Below, in pieces: positions 42,060 to 52,333 of a DNA stretch of 64,000 nt. The position numbers and the translations under genes were made by a program. The notes below the pieces were generated by a model that did no database searches, was not told where the DNA came from, and saw only the letters and a list, made by a program, of their open reading frames with translations. Position 1 is the first letter of the stretch; every line of letters begins with the position of its first letter. Source of the stretch: Rhinopomastus cyanomelas (taxonomy: Eukaryota; Chordata; Aves; Bucerotiformes; Rhinopomastidae); contig VXBP01008555.1 in assembly GCA_013400115.1 (NCBI GenBank), positions 124,001 to 188,000 of the forward strand, read 5' to 3'.

Positions 42060-42107
42060 ATATCTTTTGATAGCCTTTTGGCTTTAGACACTGGAGGTGG
42101 AATCAGA
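42060..42107 (+). repeat. 48-bp flank shared with 23833-23880
   Basis: Starts ATATCTTTTGATAGCC and ends GGAGGTGGAATCAGA, directly after the CR1 tail. Six differences from the other copy. Confidence 0.8.
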
Positions 42108-42349
42108 TTCTGCTCCTGTTATCACTTTCAAGGAAAACGGCATGAATTAAATCAAGGAGAGATGGAAAATCACTACCAAGCAGTTGCCTTAGGGTAATGT
42201 AACTGCATTTTGTGCTCCGCTCTGAGGGCAGATGCGTATCTTAACTCCTGGATTTCCTTGGCACTTGCTGTTCAGAGGTGTCAAGGTGATAATACGATTC
42301 ACACTCCTCTGTCAATAATTTTGGAGAGAAGATACCTTTGGGACCAAGA

Positions 42350-42653
42350 AAGGTGGGTGTCAGGAGGTTGGAGCCAGGCTGTTCTCAGTGTCATGTAATG
42401 ATAGAACAAAGGGCAGTGGGTGTGAGCTGGAACAGAGGAGGTTCCACATCAACATGAGAAGGAACTTGTTCCCATTGAGGGTGACAGAGCAGTGGAAGGG
42501 GCTGCTCAGGGGATTTGTGGAGTCTCCTTCTCTGGAGATGTTCAAAACCTGCCTGGATATCCTGTGCAACTGGATCTAGGGGATCCTGCTGTGGCAGGGG
42601 GTTGGACCGGATGATCTTTCAAGGTCCTTTCCAATCCCTAATGTTCTGTGATT
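42350..42653 (+). mobile_element. CR1 type 1 fragment
   Basis: Starts AAGGTGGGTGTCAGGAGGTT. Plus frame [20 protein letters not shown] to DILCNWI. Tail CTAATGTTCTGTGATTTC. Confidence 0.93.
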
Positions 42654-42708
42654 TCTTGCAGAGAAAGGGCCTCAGGGTGTTCGGAGGCTGAGTGGCTTTT
42701 TACAACCA
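42651..42708 (+). repeat. Flank shared with 39031-39077
   Basis: ATTTCTTGCAGAGAAAGGGC...GGAGGCTGAGTGGCTTTTTA. Follows a CR1 type 1 tail, like its partner. Confidence 0.75.
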
Positions 42709-42743
42709 CGGGACAGAGGAAACTGAGGCAAACAGAAAGACCC

Positions 42744-42803
42744 TGTAGGGCAGTTGGAACTGCATGATCCTGTGGTCCCTTCCAACCCAGATTGACTCTA
42801 TGA
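42744..42803 (+). mobile_element. CR1 type 6 tail, 60 bp
   Basis: GGCAGTTGGAACTGCATGAT to CCAGATTGACTCTATGA, immediately followed by a type 1 tail. Confidence 0.85.
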
Positions 42804-42892
42804 CTTGGTCTAGGTGATCCTGCTGTGGCAGGGGGATTGGACTAGATGATCTTTTGAGGTCCCTTCCAATCCCTCATGATTCCATGATTCTA
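42804..42892 (+). mobile_element. CR1 type 1 tail stacked on type 6
   Basis: CTTGGTCTAGGTGATCCTGC to CATGATTCCATGATTCTAC. Same arrangement and nearly the same breakpoint as 44350-44438. Confidence 0.9.
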
Positions 42893-44152
42893 CCTCAGTC
42901 CCACGCCTTGTGTTCAGAGCTCTGGTCACGTACCTTAGGCCCCGAGATAAACTACGTGAGTGAACCAGCTCCATCTGAAGTGCGGGCCAACCCACTCCTG
43001 CAGCAGGGCCATTGATTTTCTGTGACCCTGACGTGTGAATTTTCCATCAGAGATAGCTGTAGTTTGTGTTGTCTGCCTCCCAATTTAGAACTAACTGCCA
43101 GGGCCAGTTGCTGACCTTTTCCTTTTTGGGTTGTTTTTAACCTCCTTGAAGTAAACTCATCACTTTTACCAGAAATATAAGAGGATTTTCTACACTTTAT
43201 CTTCCTTCGCTAATCCCTTTGTTGTCTTCCACTCTAATCTGTAACACAGAGGGATGAGAAAACATCTCTTTTCATTATTTAGCATATTATTTGCATTAGG
43301 TTTCTGCGCTTTATTCTGCAGAAGCCACCACAATCTCCTTCAAAGAACCCGGCGTACGTCTGTAGCCAGGCTTCCCATCTCTTGATCACTGCAAACATGG
43401 TCTTGTGAAGTTCTGTCAGTTTGTTGTCTCTTTGTCACGGAGTAGAGAGCAAGAAACAGAAGAGCCCTCCGCTCTCATCTCCTCTGAAAACATTTAATAC
43501 CTTCGTTTTGTGGTTTCTCCGCAGTCCACGCCAAGAAAATCCTCCTGCAAAGTCAGGTCTGCTTCTGAGGCCAACTGAAATGTTGGACCTTGGCAGAATT
43601 ATGGGATCATCTGGACAGGCAATATTGGCCCTGGGAAAGAGCTTTCCTCTGTGAATTCATAGCGCTGGCTCCAGCCAACTTGTTTTTAAAGAAATAAAAC
43701 AAAGTCTTTGAAGGGCCTTATCTCCAACTAGCAGTCAGTGGCTTAAGCCTGGAAGACCCCAGGCTACTCTATCTGCTTTCTTTTCTTTCTCTTGCCCAGC
43801 TTCTACCACCATCTAACCTTGTTGTAGTTACTGCCCTTCGGTGGGAAGTGAGAGAATGTGGAAGCTTTGCCTTTGAAGTGGCAGAGAACATTCATGCCCT
43901 GCAGAGAACCACAATATCCTACTACTGGATGTCACAGGGGTTATATGAGCCAGACAGGCAGCAACAGATAACCCTCTCCCCTCTCTTGGACTCTGTGTAC
44001 TTCTCTGGAACCACAGAGTTCGTATTTTTCACCAGAGGAACCACGTTTGAACAGACACATCTGTCTTCTCCCAGACCAGAAGCACCCCCAGCTGTCCAGT
44101 AAAGAAGGAAAAAGCTGATAGGGAAACTGAGTCACGGAAGACTTGCTTAGGT
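42893..44152. other. Unique sequence, nothing recognised
   Basis: About 1.26 kb without repeats, one of the longer unique runs. ORFs at 43421-43654 and 43848-44102 are short and unrecognised. 43190-43330 is AT-rich. Confidence 0.45.
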
Positions 44153-44349
44153 CTTCACCGTGAGAGTGGTGAGAGCCTGGAATGGGTTGCCCAGGAAGGT
44201 GGTAGAAACCCCATCCTTGGAGGTATTTAAGGCCGGGCTGGTTGAGGCTCTGGCCAGCCTGATCTAGGGTGGAGTGTCCCTGCCCATGGCAGGGGAGTTG
44301 GAACTGGATGATCCTGTGGTCCCTTCTAACCTTAACTGACTCTATGACT
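44153..44349 (+). mobile_element. CR1 type 6 3' fragment
   Basis: CACCGTGAGAGTGGTGAGAG, GGGTTGCCCAGGAAGGTGGT, tail CCTTAACTGACTCTATGA. Nearly the same sequence form as 33093-33243. Confidence 0.9.
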
Positions 44350-44438
44350 TGGTCTGGGTGATCCTGCTGTGGCAGGGGGATTGGACTGGATGATCTTTTG
44401 AGGTCACTTCCAGTCCCTAATGATTCTGTGATTCTATA
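44350..44438 (+). mobile_element. CR1 type 1 tail stacked on type 6
   Basis: CTTGGTCTGGGTGATCCTGC to TGATTCTGTGATTCTATAGG. The composite 6+1 tail matches 42744-42892 in order and breakpoint. Confidence 0.9.
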
Positions 44439-45579
44439 GGTCGTTCAGTTCTCACACCTCGCTTTGGAGGGAACAGATGCAATGGGTTTCACACAGATTT
44501 CATCCACAAACAAAGGAAAGACCTAAATTTGCTCAGAAACCCCTGAGTTGCCTGGCGTTGAGGTGACAGTCATTCCTGGGCACAAGTGTGTGTGTAGTGA
44601 TGAGACAGGTCTGTGCTCCTGGTAGTCTTTCAGGGCCATGCCAATGTTGAGGGGGGGTTGAGGGGGTTCTTTGGGTTTGTTTCTTTCATCAGAAAAGCCA
44701 TTCAGGAAGGAATATTCTGTTTTATCCATTCTAGGATAGAATGATAGCCTGAGCTAAGCGTGGAAGCCACAGCTGGCCAGCCAGCACCCCCATGGAAATA
44801 CCTGCTAAGGGCCTGATTGTGAAGGAATGGATTATCAAGCCAAAATCTGGCTCGATATCCACACATGATGACTCCATTCCATTCACATCGGCTGCACGTT
44901 CTCACCACAACCCTCAACCCAAACAATAACAACACGGAGGATACAGGCAAAAAGAACTTTGCTGGAAATCCTTTCCCCTAAATGTGTTGGGAAGCTAATG
45001 GAAGGCTGCAGCCTTGATTTCTGCAGGGCAGAGCAGGGGCTTTTCCCAGCTCAGGTGGTACCTGTGTGGATCCCCCTCGCCCTGGGCTCCATCCCACACT
45101 GCCCATGGCATCTGTTTTGGTTTGCTTGACCCTGCCTCTGAGCCCATCTTACCCAGCTCTGCTTTCAGAGCTTGTGCTGTCCTTTCTTTTCACACATGTC
45201 CCCCTCAACTCATCACCTCTTCATGACATGGGATGGCCCTGTCAGCCTCTTTGCCAAGGACAAGCCCCCTGGGCCCCTGCCCTGCCAGGGCCCTGTTTGT
45301 GGTCTCCTGAGCAAGCACTCAGCTGAGCTGAACCAGGCAGCTTCCTTCCTGCTCTGTAGGGAAAAGCAGCCACCAAACTGGTCTTGTGTCACTTTCGTGA
45401 GGAGTGAGGTTCTGTGTGACCAGCAGGTTGTGCAGCTGGGGGCTGCTCTAGGGGAAGAGGTAGCCATGGGCAGGCACTGCTGAGCCAGGGTGCTGTTTCT
45501 CGGTGCTTTCAGCTCAGGAAATATTGGGTTAGTGCTTTCGTTAGTGTCTCTGGTGTTTTATCTCTCTGTGCATCTCTCA
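44439..45579. other. Unique sequence, nothing recognised
   Basis: About 1.14 kb. 45014-45490 holds overlapping ORFs in three frames (70-103 codons), none recognisable. No repeat seen. Confidence 0.45.
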
Positions 45580-45976
45580 CACGAGGACAGGCTGAGAGAG
45601 TTGGGGCTGTTCAGCCTGGAGAAGTGAAGGCTCTGGGAGGACCTTCTTTTGACCTTCCAGTACCTGAGGGGGGCCTCCATGAAGGCAGGGCAAGGCCTTT
45701 TCAAGCAAATTCATACAGATGGGACCAGGAGCAGTGGGTTCAAGCTGAGAGAGATTTAGACTGGATCTTGGAAAAAAGTTCTTCACTGTGAGGGTGGTTG
45801 ATGGCTCTAATGGGCTGCCCGGGGGGATGATGGGGGCCCCATCCCTGGAGTCATTTAAGGTCAGGCTTGATGAGGCCCTGAGTGGCCTGCCCTAGGTAGA
45901 GTTGTCCCTGAGTAGGGAGGTTGGACTAGATGGCCTCTAGAGGTCCCCTCCAGCCTAGAACATGCTGTGGTTCTAA
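45580..45976 (+). mobile_element. CR1 type 5, 0.4 kb
   Basis: ACGAGGACAGGCTGAGAGAG, GACCTTCCAGTACCTGAGGG, GACTAGATGGCCTCTAGAGG, tail AACATGCTGTGGTTCTAATC. Unlike the 30.8 and 33.6 kb copies it lacks the shared downstream flank. Confidence 0.92.
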
Positions 45977-46545
45977 TCTTTCTCCTCACAGGTGGGTACA
46001 AGCATCTCTTTGGGTGACAGAAGAGCCACCCTGGCCCTGGAGCAATGGAGAGGCCTGAGGCCTAGTGAGGCCTCGCCTCGGGCACCTCCTGAGCAGCCCC
46101 GCAGGGCCACACACGGATCCTCTAGCCCCCGCAGCGTCTCCCACACACAGGAGGAGCTTTGCCTCTTCCCCCAGGAGCCATGAGCTCCCCCATTGGAAAG
46201 GAGACAGGGAAAGGCCTTTCCAGAGCTTTCTCAGAGCCCTTCTAGGGTAGGAGCTGACTCTGTATAAAACATGTGGCGTGGAAGTTAGTAAGACAAAGCC
46301 TCTTCTGTGAGGGAACTTGTAATGATTAGAGAAGAGGGGTTTTTTGCTGATTAATTGTGTGGGTGTGTATATATGCTGGGAAAGGCAATAATGTTTACTG
46401 GAATTGTACTATAAATGGTTGCTAATTCTGATTTACTGCGTGATAAGTATTGTAATTGATACTCCAATGTGTTAACATTCAAAGCATGAGCTCCTTCCTC
46501 ATATGATTTATTGTCATGCATGGGAAGGCTTGAAGATACCTTCTT
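45977..46545. other. Unique sequence, nothing recognised
   Basis: First half is GC-rich (GGCCTGAGGCCTAGTGAGGC, a small imperfect palindrome), second half AT-rich. No gene. Confidence 0.45.
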
Positions 46546-46705
46546 TGCCCAGGGGGCTTGTGGAGTCTCCTTCTCCAGAGACATTTAAAACCTGCCTGGA
46601 CATGCTCCTGTGCAACTGGATGTAGGGGGTCCTGCTGTGGCAGGGGGACTGGACTGGATGATCTTTCAAGGTCCCTTCCAATCCCTAATGTTCTGTGATT
46701 CTTTC
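46546..46705 (+). mobile_element. CR1 type 1 3' fragment
   Basis: CCCAGGGGGCTTGTGGAGTC to CTAATGTTCTGTGATTCTTT. GGATGTAGGGGGTCC replaces the normal GGATCTAGGGGATCC. Confidence 0.9.
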
Positions 46706-46729
46706 AAAGATCAGCAGATCTTTCAAATT

Positions 46730-46820
46730 ATAGAATCATTCAGGTTGGAAAAGACCCTTGGGAGCACCGAGTCCAATCATCAACCCTGCTCTGCAAGTTC
46801 ACCCCTAAACCAGATACCAA
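46730..46820 (-). mobile_element. CR1 type 4 tail
   Basis: ATAGAATCATTCAGGTTGGA to CCCCTAAACCAGATACC, about 90 bp. Confidence 0.88.
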
Positions 46821-48284
46821 GAGGTCATTAAATGAAAGAGTAAGATTTTCCTACAAGCAACAATATTTACTATTTATTTATCTAATCATGTATTTAATTT
46901 TTATTTATTACTTAATAATCTTTACTTTGCAACTTTCCTCTGTGGGAAGATCTTTGCATCTTTCAGTCAGGAAGACACTAAGAGATCTTCTGAAAACATC
47001 TCTTAATTATTTAAATTGTTAAATCCTTTTTTTTTCTTTTACAGATCCTGGTCGGACAACTTGAATAGATCTATTAAATCTATGAGAACTGATCAAGAAA
47101 CCTGAGTACTTCCACTTCTGACTGAGCAGGTAAACAGTAGGTTTGTGTGAAAGGGTGAAAAGCTCTCATCACACAGTAGAACATGGAGGAGAATCCTTCC
47201 TTTTGAGCTATAATACAACTTGCAGGAAGAATATGCTTTGACTCATACGTGAGGCTAGAGGACAAAATGAAATACTGCAGGAAAGGGAGGGATTACAGCA
47301 GTATTAAACCTCCCTTTCTCAAACAACTAATTTTAGACATGGACTTTAAATGTTCCTTTGCAGTATATTTTTATGCTTAGACTCAGGTTCAAACCCTCGG
47401 ATTTTATTTGGGTAATGATTTCTATCAAAATGGGTAGACGTTTAGCACCAAAGTAACGCTGAAATATGAATCCAGTGCTTTAGGGCTCCTTTTATTCCAT
47501 CTGTAGAGGCAGGGGTTCGGATCCCCCTTATTAACTCTTGCAGAGTTAATTTCTTTTAACTACTTTTGGAGTAGTAATTTCTTAGAAGTTCCATTCCCTC
47601 TTAAACTAGAGACTGAAGTGCACAGAGAACCCCGTGGGGAATTTACAGAGATTGAAATTTACAGTTGCTTTTATTAATTAGCAAATAGCCTTTGTTACTC
47701 CTTTTATATCTTTTTGACACAGTAACCTTCATTCCAGGGCCAGGTAGGTCTCTTCCAGTTTTATTTACTCAGCTTAGAATGGGGTTTGAGGAAGAGCTTA
47801 CTCGTAGGAAGCTTTTTTCTTTCCTGTCCCAGTTTTCCTGGCTGTTCGCAGCTTGTGGAGATGTGAGGTTTGTGGCTGGCGGTGAGGGCGGTCTGCAGGC
47901 TCTTGATGGAGCGCTGATGGCTGGGGTGTGTTGGTGGGGGTGGTTTGGGTCTGCGGTTTTCCTTAAGGCGGAACTGTTCGGTTATGTCTGGGCTCCGTTT
48001 CCTATTGAGGGTTCTGCTGATTTTAAGAGTGAAATGGGATTAGGAGAGGTTTCACAAAGAAAGCAACTCTTTTCTGTATCCTGGCGTTGTGCCTTCTTAG
48101 GATGTGAACACCCAGAGATTAAGTTCTCTTTTTCTGGAGCAGGAGATGTTTAGCATTACGTCTGGCTTTGGAAGGGTGGCCACGTATCCAGGCTGTGTGC
48201 AAGCATTAACTGCACATCTCAGATTCAAATCGCCCAGTTTGCACGAACCTAGATGTTATCCTGGTGAAAAAAATCCCCTTGAAC
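46821..48284. other. Unique AT-rich stretch with a hairpin cluster
   Basis: The longest repeat-free run in the window. 46850-47060 is strongly AT-rich. At 47512-47575 four short inverted repeats follow one another, including a perfect 7-bp stem TTAACTC/GAGTTAA (47531-47549). The plus ORF at 47692-48153 (153 codons) is not recognisable. No LTR ends or tRNA fold could be established. Confidence 0.4.
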
Positions 48285-48410
48285 ATCACAGCATCACAGG
48301 ACATTAGGGATCGGAAGGGACCTTGAAAGAGCATCCAGTCCAATCCCCCTGCCACAGCAGGATCCTCTAGATCAAGTCACACATGAACATGTCCAGGTGG
48401 GTTTTAAAGC
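48285..48410 (-). mobile_element. CR1 type 1 3' fragment
   Basis: TCACAGCATCACAGGACATT to ATGTCCAGGTGGGTTTTAAA, truncated inside the ORF2 end. Confidence 0.9.
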
Positions 48411-49530
48411 TTCACTCGCTTTGGGGCTTATTTTTATGCGGTATCAGGTAAAGCCAGCATCCCTCCCAGACCTGGGATTGTTCTCTTCAATGACTTTTAT
48501 TCCCCATTCAGACCTAACCTATTTGCTCCAGTTTGTCAGGCGGGAGGGCCAAAAGATGACACTTTCCATGGGACCAGCAGGATCCTGGCTCCCTGCAAAC
48601 AAACTCTCACAAGCCCATCTTTTACAAAGATGACACCTCGTTAGCCCGGTACATCCCACCCACTTGACCCAGGTGTTTTAAGAAGAAAGGTGTCTCCAGA
48701 GGTTAGACTGCAGGTGGCAGCAACAGTCTTTCCCTGCGGCAGCCGAAGGTGCTGCAGCAGCCTTCATTGATTCCTGCGCATAATTTAGCTCCTTACAAAA
48801 CCAGCTCAGTGGTAAAACAGCAAACTGTAAGCAGAGAGTGCAGAGATTGTCGTCTAACAACCGAGATGTCGGGGACACTCATTTTCCTCTCCCTTTTCTT
48901 CTCCTTAAGAGGAATTCAGATGGTTGGAGGTAGGAAAAGAAAGCAAGCAAAGCCTTTCTTCATTGCACAGTACCAGATGCACAGAAGAAATCACATTTAT
49001 GTGCAGCGATTGGTTAGTCTGGCTGGGTTTGTCAGAGCCCTCTATTGAGCAGCCTCAGGCTTTTTGTGCTTTTGGGTGTGTTTGGGGGGATTTTTTGTTG
49101 GTTTTGGGTTGGGTTTTTTTTTCTGCTTTCCTCCTGTTCCTTCTGTGCTTTACTATGGCAGTGCCGAGCTGTTATTTGACGACACCAGTAACCAAAGGCA
49201 GCAAGTCATTTCAGTGCATTATTATTCCAGGCAGAGACACAGACCTCAGAGCTCTGGGGATTTGAGTGCTTAGTACATGAACTTTCTGGCTGAGAGAAGG
49301 ATCGTTTTCCACAGCTCCTGGTGCTGGCTGTCGTACCTGTCCATACACTCCGTGACCCGGGTCGCTTACCTGCAAGCACCATGTTGATAATTCCTGTGCA
49401 GGCTTTGTGTTTTGCTGGCTGCAGCTCTTACATTTTTCAATGCCATCACTCAGACAACCATCTCCATGCTTCTCGGGGAGTTGCACTCTGAGTGAGGAGA
49501 CTCTCTATTCACAAATTAGTTTTTATTATC
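48411..49530. other. Unique sequence, nothing recognised
   Basis: About 1.1 kb. A G/T-rich simple stretch occurs at 49070-49125. No gene supported. Confidence 0.45.
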
Positions 49531-49865
49531 ATAAATCATAGGATGGTTTGGCTTGGAAGGCACCTTCAATGGCCATCTAGTCCAGTGACCCCTGCAGTGA
49601 GCTAGGTCAGGCTCCAGGTAGATCTGGCTGCTCACAACCTGTCCAACCTGGATGTGTTTCTGTCTGAGTGGGTCTGGGTGATCCTGGATACATTTCTATA
49701 CGAGTTGGTCTGGTTGATCCTGATCCTGCTCTGGCAGGATTGGACTGGGCGATCTTTCGAGGTCCCTTCCAATCCCTAATGTTCTGTGATTCTGTGAACC
49801 TGACCTGGAATACCCCCAGGGATGGAGGCTTCACCACCTCTCCAGGCAACCAGTTCCAGAGTGTG
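49531..49865 (-). mobile_element. Older CR1 split by a young type 1 insertion
   Basis: The tail TCATAGGATGGTTTGGCTTG and GGCCATCTAGTCCAGTGACC are of an old avian CR1 form. It is interrupted after CCAACCTG at 49650 and resumes at 49797 with AACCTGACCTGGAATACCCC to GGCAACCAGTTCCAGAG. Confidence 0.85.
49651..49796 (+). mobile_element. CR1 type 1 nested in old CR1, 6-bp target duplication
   Basis: GATGTGTTTCTGTCTGAGTG to TTCTGTGATTCTGTG. AACCTG occurs at 49645-49650 and 49797-49802, flanking the insert. The insert itself has a partial internal repeat of the GGTCTG(G)GTGATCCTG block. Confidence 0.9.
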
Positions 49866-49869
49866 AAAC

Positions 49870-50371
49870 TGCAGCTGGAATCTAATGTCCAGTTCTGGGC
49901 CCCTCCGTTCCAGAAGGACATGGAGCTGCTGGAGAGAGCCCAGCACAGAGCCACAGGGGTGATGGAGGGAGGGGAGCATCTCCCTGCTGAGGAGAGGCTG
50001 AGGGAGCTGGGGCTCTGGAGCTGGGAAAAAAGGAGACTGAGGGGTGACCTCGTGAATGTTGATCAATATGTGAAGGGTGGGTGTCAGGAGGATGGAGCCA
50101 GGCTCTGCTCAGGGGCATCTGATGATACGACAAGGGGCAGTGGGTGTGAGCTGGAACAGAGGAGGTTCCACATCAATGTGAGATGGACTTTCTTCCCCGT
50201 GAGGGTGCCAGAGCCTTGGAAGGGGCTGCCCAGGGGGGTGATTGTGGAGTCTCCTTCACTGGAGACATTTAAAACCCACCTGGCCATGTTCCTGTGTGAC
50301 TGGATCTAGGGGATCCTGCTGTGTCAGGGGGATTGGACTGGGTGATCTTTCGAGGTCCCTTCGATTCCCAT
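49870..50371 (+). mobile_element. CR1 type 1, 0.5 kb, open ORF2 end
   Basis: An unbroken frame of about 140 CR1 codons: [57 protein letters not shown] to LAMFLCDWI. One extra codon (GVIVESPS versus GVVESPS) is an in-frame insertion. The 3' UTR stops at CCCTTCGATTCCC, missing the terminal octamers. Confidence 0.95.
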
Positions 50372-51536
50372 TGCCCCATTATGTCATCAGAGGCTGATGC
50401 AGTCCTCTTGTGAATGAAAGGCTGTTCTGCCCCATAACTCTAACTGTGCTGGATGAGTCTCTGAAGCACTAAGATCTATTCTATGGGAGGAAAAAAGGGA
50501 GAGAGAAACCTGTGAATCTCCATCACTCCTACTTCTCCCTCCTCAATGGCCTCTTTCTGGCCAGGCAAAGGAGCGGTAGCTCTCCACACACTACAGCACT
50601 TGCATTTGAAGTGCTTCACTGAAACTTGCTTCCTACCAGGTCAGAGCTGGGTCTTCCTCTTCACATTCGAACTGCCCTCGGAGATATCTGAATGCATTTT
50701 GTTTGTTTTTGAATGCAATGAAGATTTGCTAACACTGATGCTAATTACGGCTTTAGAGCAATTTGACCAGATTGTTTTAAGAACAAAAACCCTCCGGAGA
50801 GAAAAATGTGAGTGTTTTCTGCTGACATTTCCCAAACTCTTTTCGTTTTCCTTCGTTTCTGTTGAGCTGACTTTTCATTTCAGACCTTTATTTAACTTGA
50901 TTTTTCAGAAGTTCAGAAGCATCACAAAAAAGGACTCCTTCAATTTTGTTGAAGCAGATATTGTTGAAGTCGAAATAGGTTTCCCTTTGGTCTCTTCTTC
51001 TCACCCCCAATGTCTACAATGTGTAAATCAATCACAGATTTAAAAAAAAGAGCAGTATTGTTTGCCTGCTGGACTTCTTGTCTAGCAGCTCTTGGGTAGG
51101 GCAAAGTGATTGGATTCGTGACCTCTTGCTTCAAAAAGCCTGGTTAACAACACTCCTCTCTCTTTTTTTGGTCTTTTTCTTTTCCTGCTGAGTAGCAAGA
51201 TCCTGAGCTTGTCCCTTGTTTCATTTGGAATAGGTTCAGAAATATCTGTCTGTCTGTGTGTCTTTGTGGTGAGAGGTGTTTGACATCTCTCACTCCACCA
51301 GAAACTGGTTAGTGGTCAGAGTGCAGGTGAGACTGCTGGAGCAGAAAGATCAATACACGTTAGCTCCTGAAACAGTGACCTGTGATGCAGTCAGGTCTTG
51401 TTTGAGAGGTCTGATAGCACAACACTTTAATTATTGTTTATGCATCCTGAGACACTTCTGTTTCTTTTGCCACCCTTTGCAGCAGCACTGAATGCTCCCA
51501 GTATAAAATAAAAACCACTATCAACACAGACTTCCA
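50372..51536. other. Unique sequence with an unassigned 165-codon ORF
   Basis: No repeats. The plus ORF at 50546-51043 is the longest outside CR1 here, Phe/Leu/Glu-rich, without recognisable domain, signal peptide or close gene context. It has no splice or promoter evidence and is probably chance in AT-rich DNA. Confidence 0.35.
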
Positions 51537-51718
51537 GAACCACAGGTCAGTAGGGATTGGAAGGGACCTCGAAAGATCAGCCAGTCCAGTCCCCCTGCCA
51601 CAGCAGGATCCCTTAGATCCAGTAGCACAGGAACATGGCCAGGTGGGTTTGAAACATCTCCAGAGAAGGAGACTCCACGACACCTCCTGGGCAGCCCCTT
51701 CCAGGGCTTTGGCACCCA
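51537..51718 (-). mobile_element. CR1 type 1 3' fragment
   Basis: CACAGGTCAGTAGGGATTGG to CCAGGGCTTTGGCACCC. CCACGACACCTCCTGG shows a local 2-base insertion. Confidence 0.9.
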
Positions 51719-51979
51719 ATGAATGACCTCAGTGCCCTGATCCAGTCTGTTACTGAGCTCAGCTGAATGGCAGGTACACAGAGCTTCATAATGCACAGTG
51801 GGCATCAGCTAACTCTGCATCACTGAGAAGGATGTCAGTTATAGATGGGTTCATCCCACCCTTCTAGATTACCCAAATAGATACTACAGGCAATGAAGTG
51901 GCTAAAAAATAATTGAGTAAAGGCATGGGACTCCTTTTTCTTCTTTAATCCTCAGCAAAAGAACCTGTTCAGACTCAGG

Positions 51980-52333
51980 GAGACTCGGGGGGATCTTCTC
52001 CCTCTCTCCAACTCCCTGAAGGGAGGTTGTAGTTAGGTGGGGGTCAGGCTCTTCTCCCAGGCAAACAGCACCAGGATGAGAGGGCAGGGACTGAAGCTGC
52101 CAGGGGAGGGTTAGGTGGGATGTTCAGAAGCCCTTCCTCACGGAAAGTGTGATCAGAGTCTGGGTTGCCCAGGGCAGTGGTGGAGTCCCTGTCCATGGAG
52201 GTGTTGAAGGCCAGCCTGGCTGTAGCCCTTAATGCCCTGGTCTGGCTGCCCTGGTATGTGGTGATATTAGATGCTGGTCTGGGCTGGCTGAGCTCAGAAG
52301 TCTTTTCCAGCCTCAGTCATTCTGTGATTCTCT
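51980..52333 (+). mobile_element. CR1 type 2 3' fragment
   Basis: GACTCGGGGGGATCTTCTCC, GGTTGTAGTTAGGTGGGGGT, and tail CAGTCATTCTGTGATTCTC. A codon-level change gives DVVILDAGLGWLSS in the tail frame. Confidence 0.92.

Noticed and set aside
47497..47530. T-arm-like sequence GGGGTTCGGATCCCC suggesting a tRNA gene
   Set aside because: No matching acceptor stem, D-arm or A box upstream; other arms cannot be drawn.
46821..48284. Possible endogenous retrovirus or LTR
   Set aside because: No paired LTRs, primer-binding site, polypurine tract or gag/pol motifs could be found.
49668..50309. 213-codon open frame, the longest in the window
   Set aside because: It is the CR1 ORF2 C-terminus read through a CR1 3' UTR, part of an old CR1 and a second CR1; no host gene.
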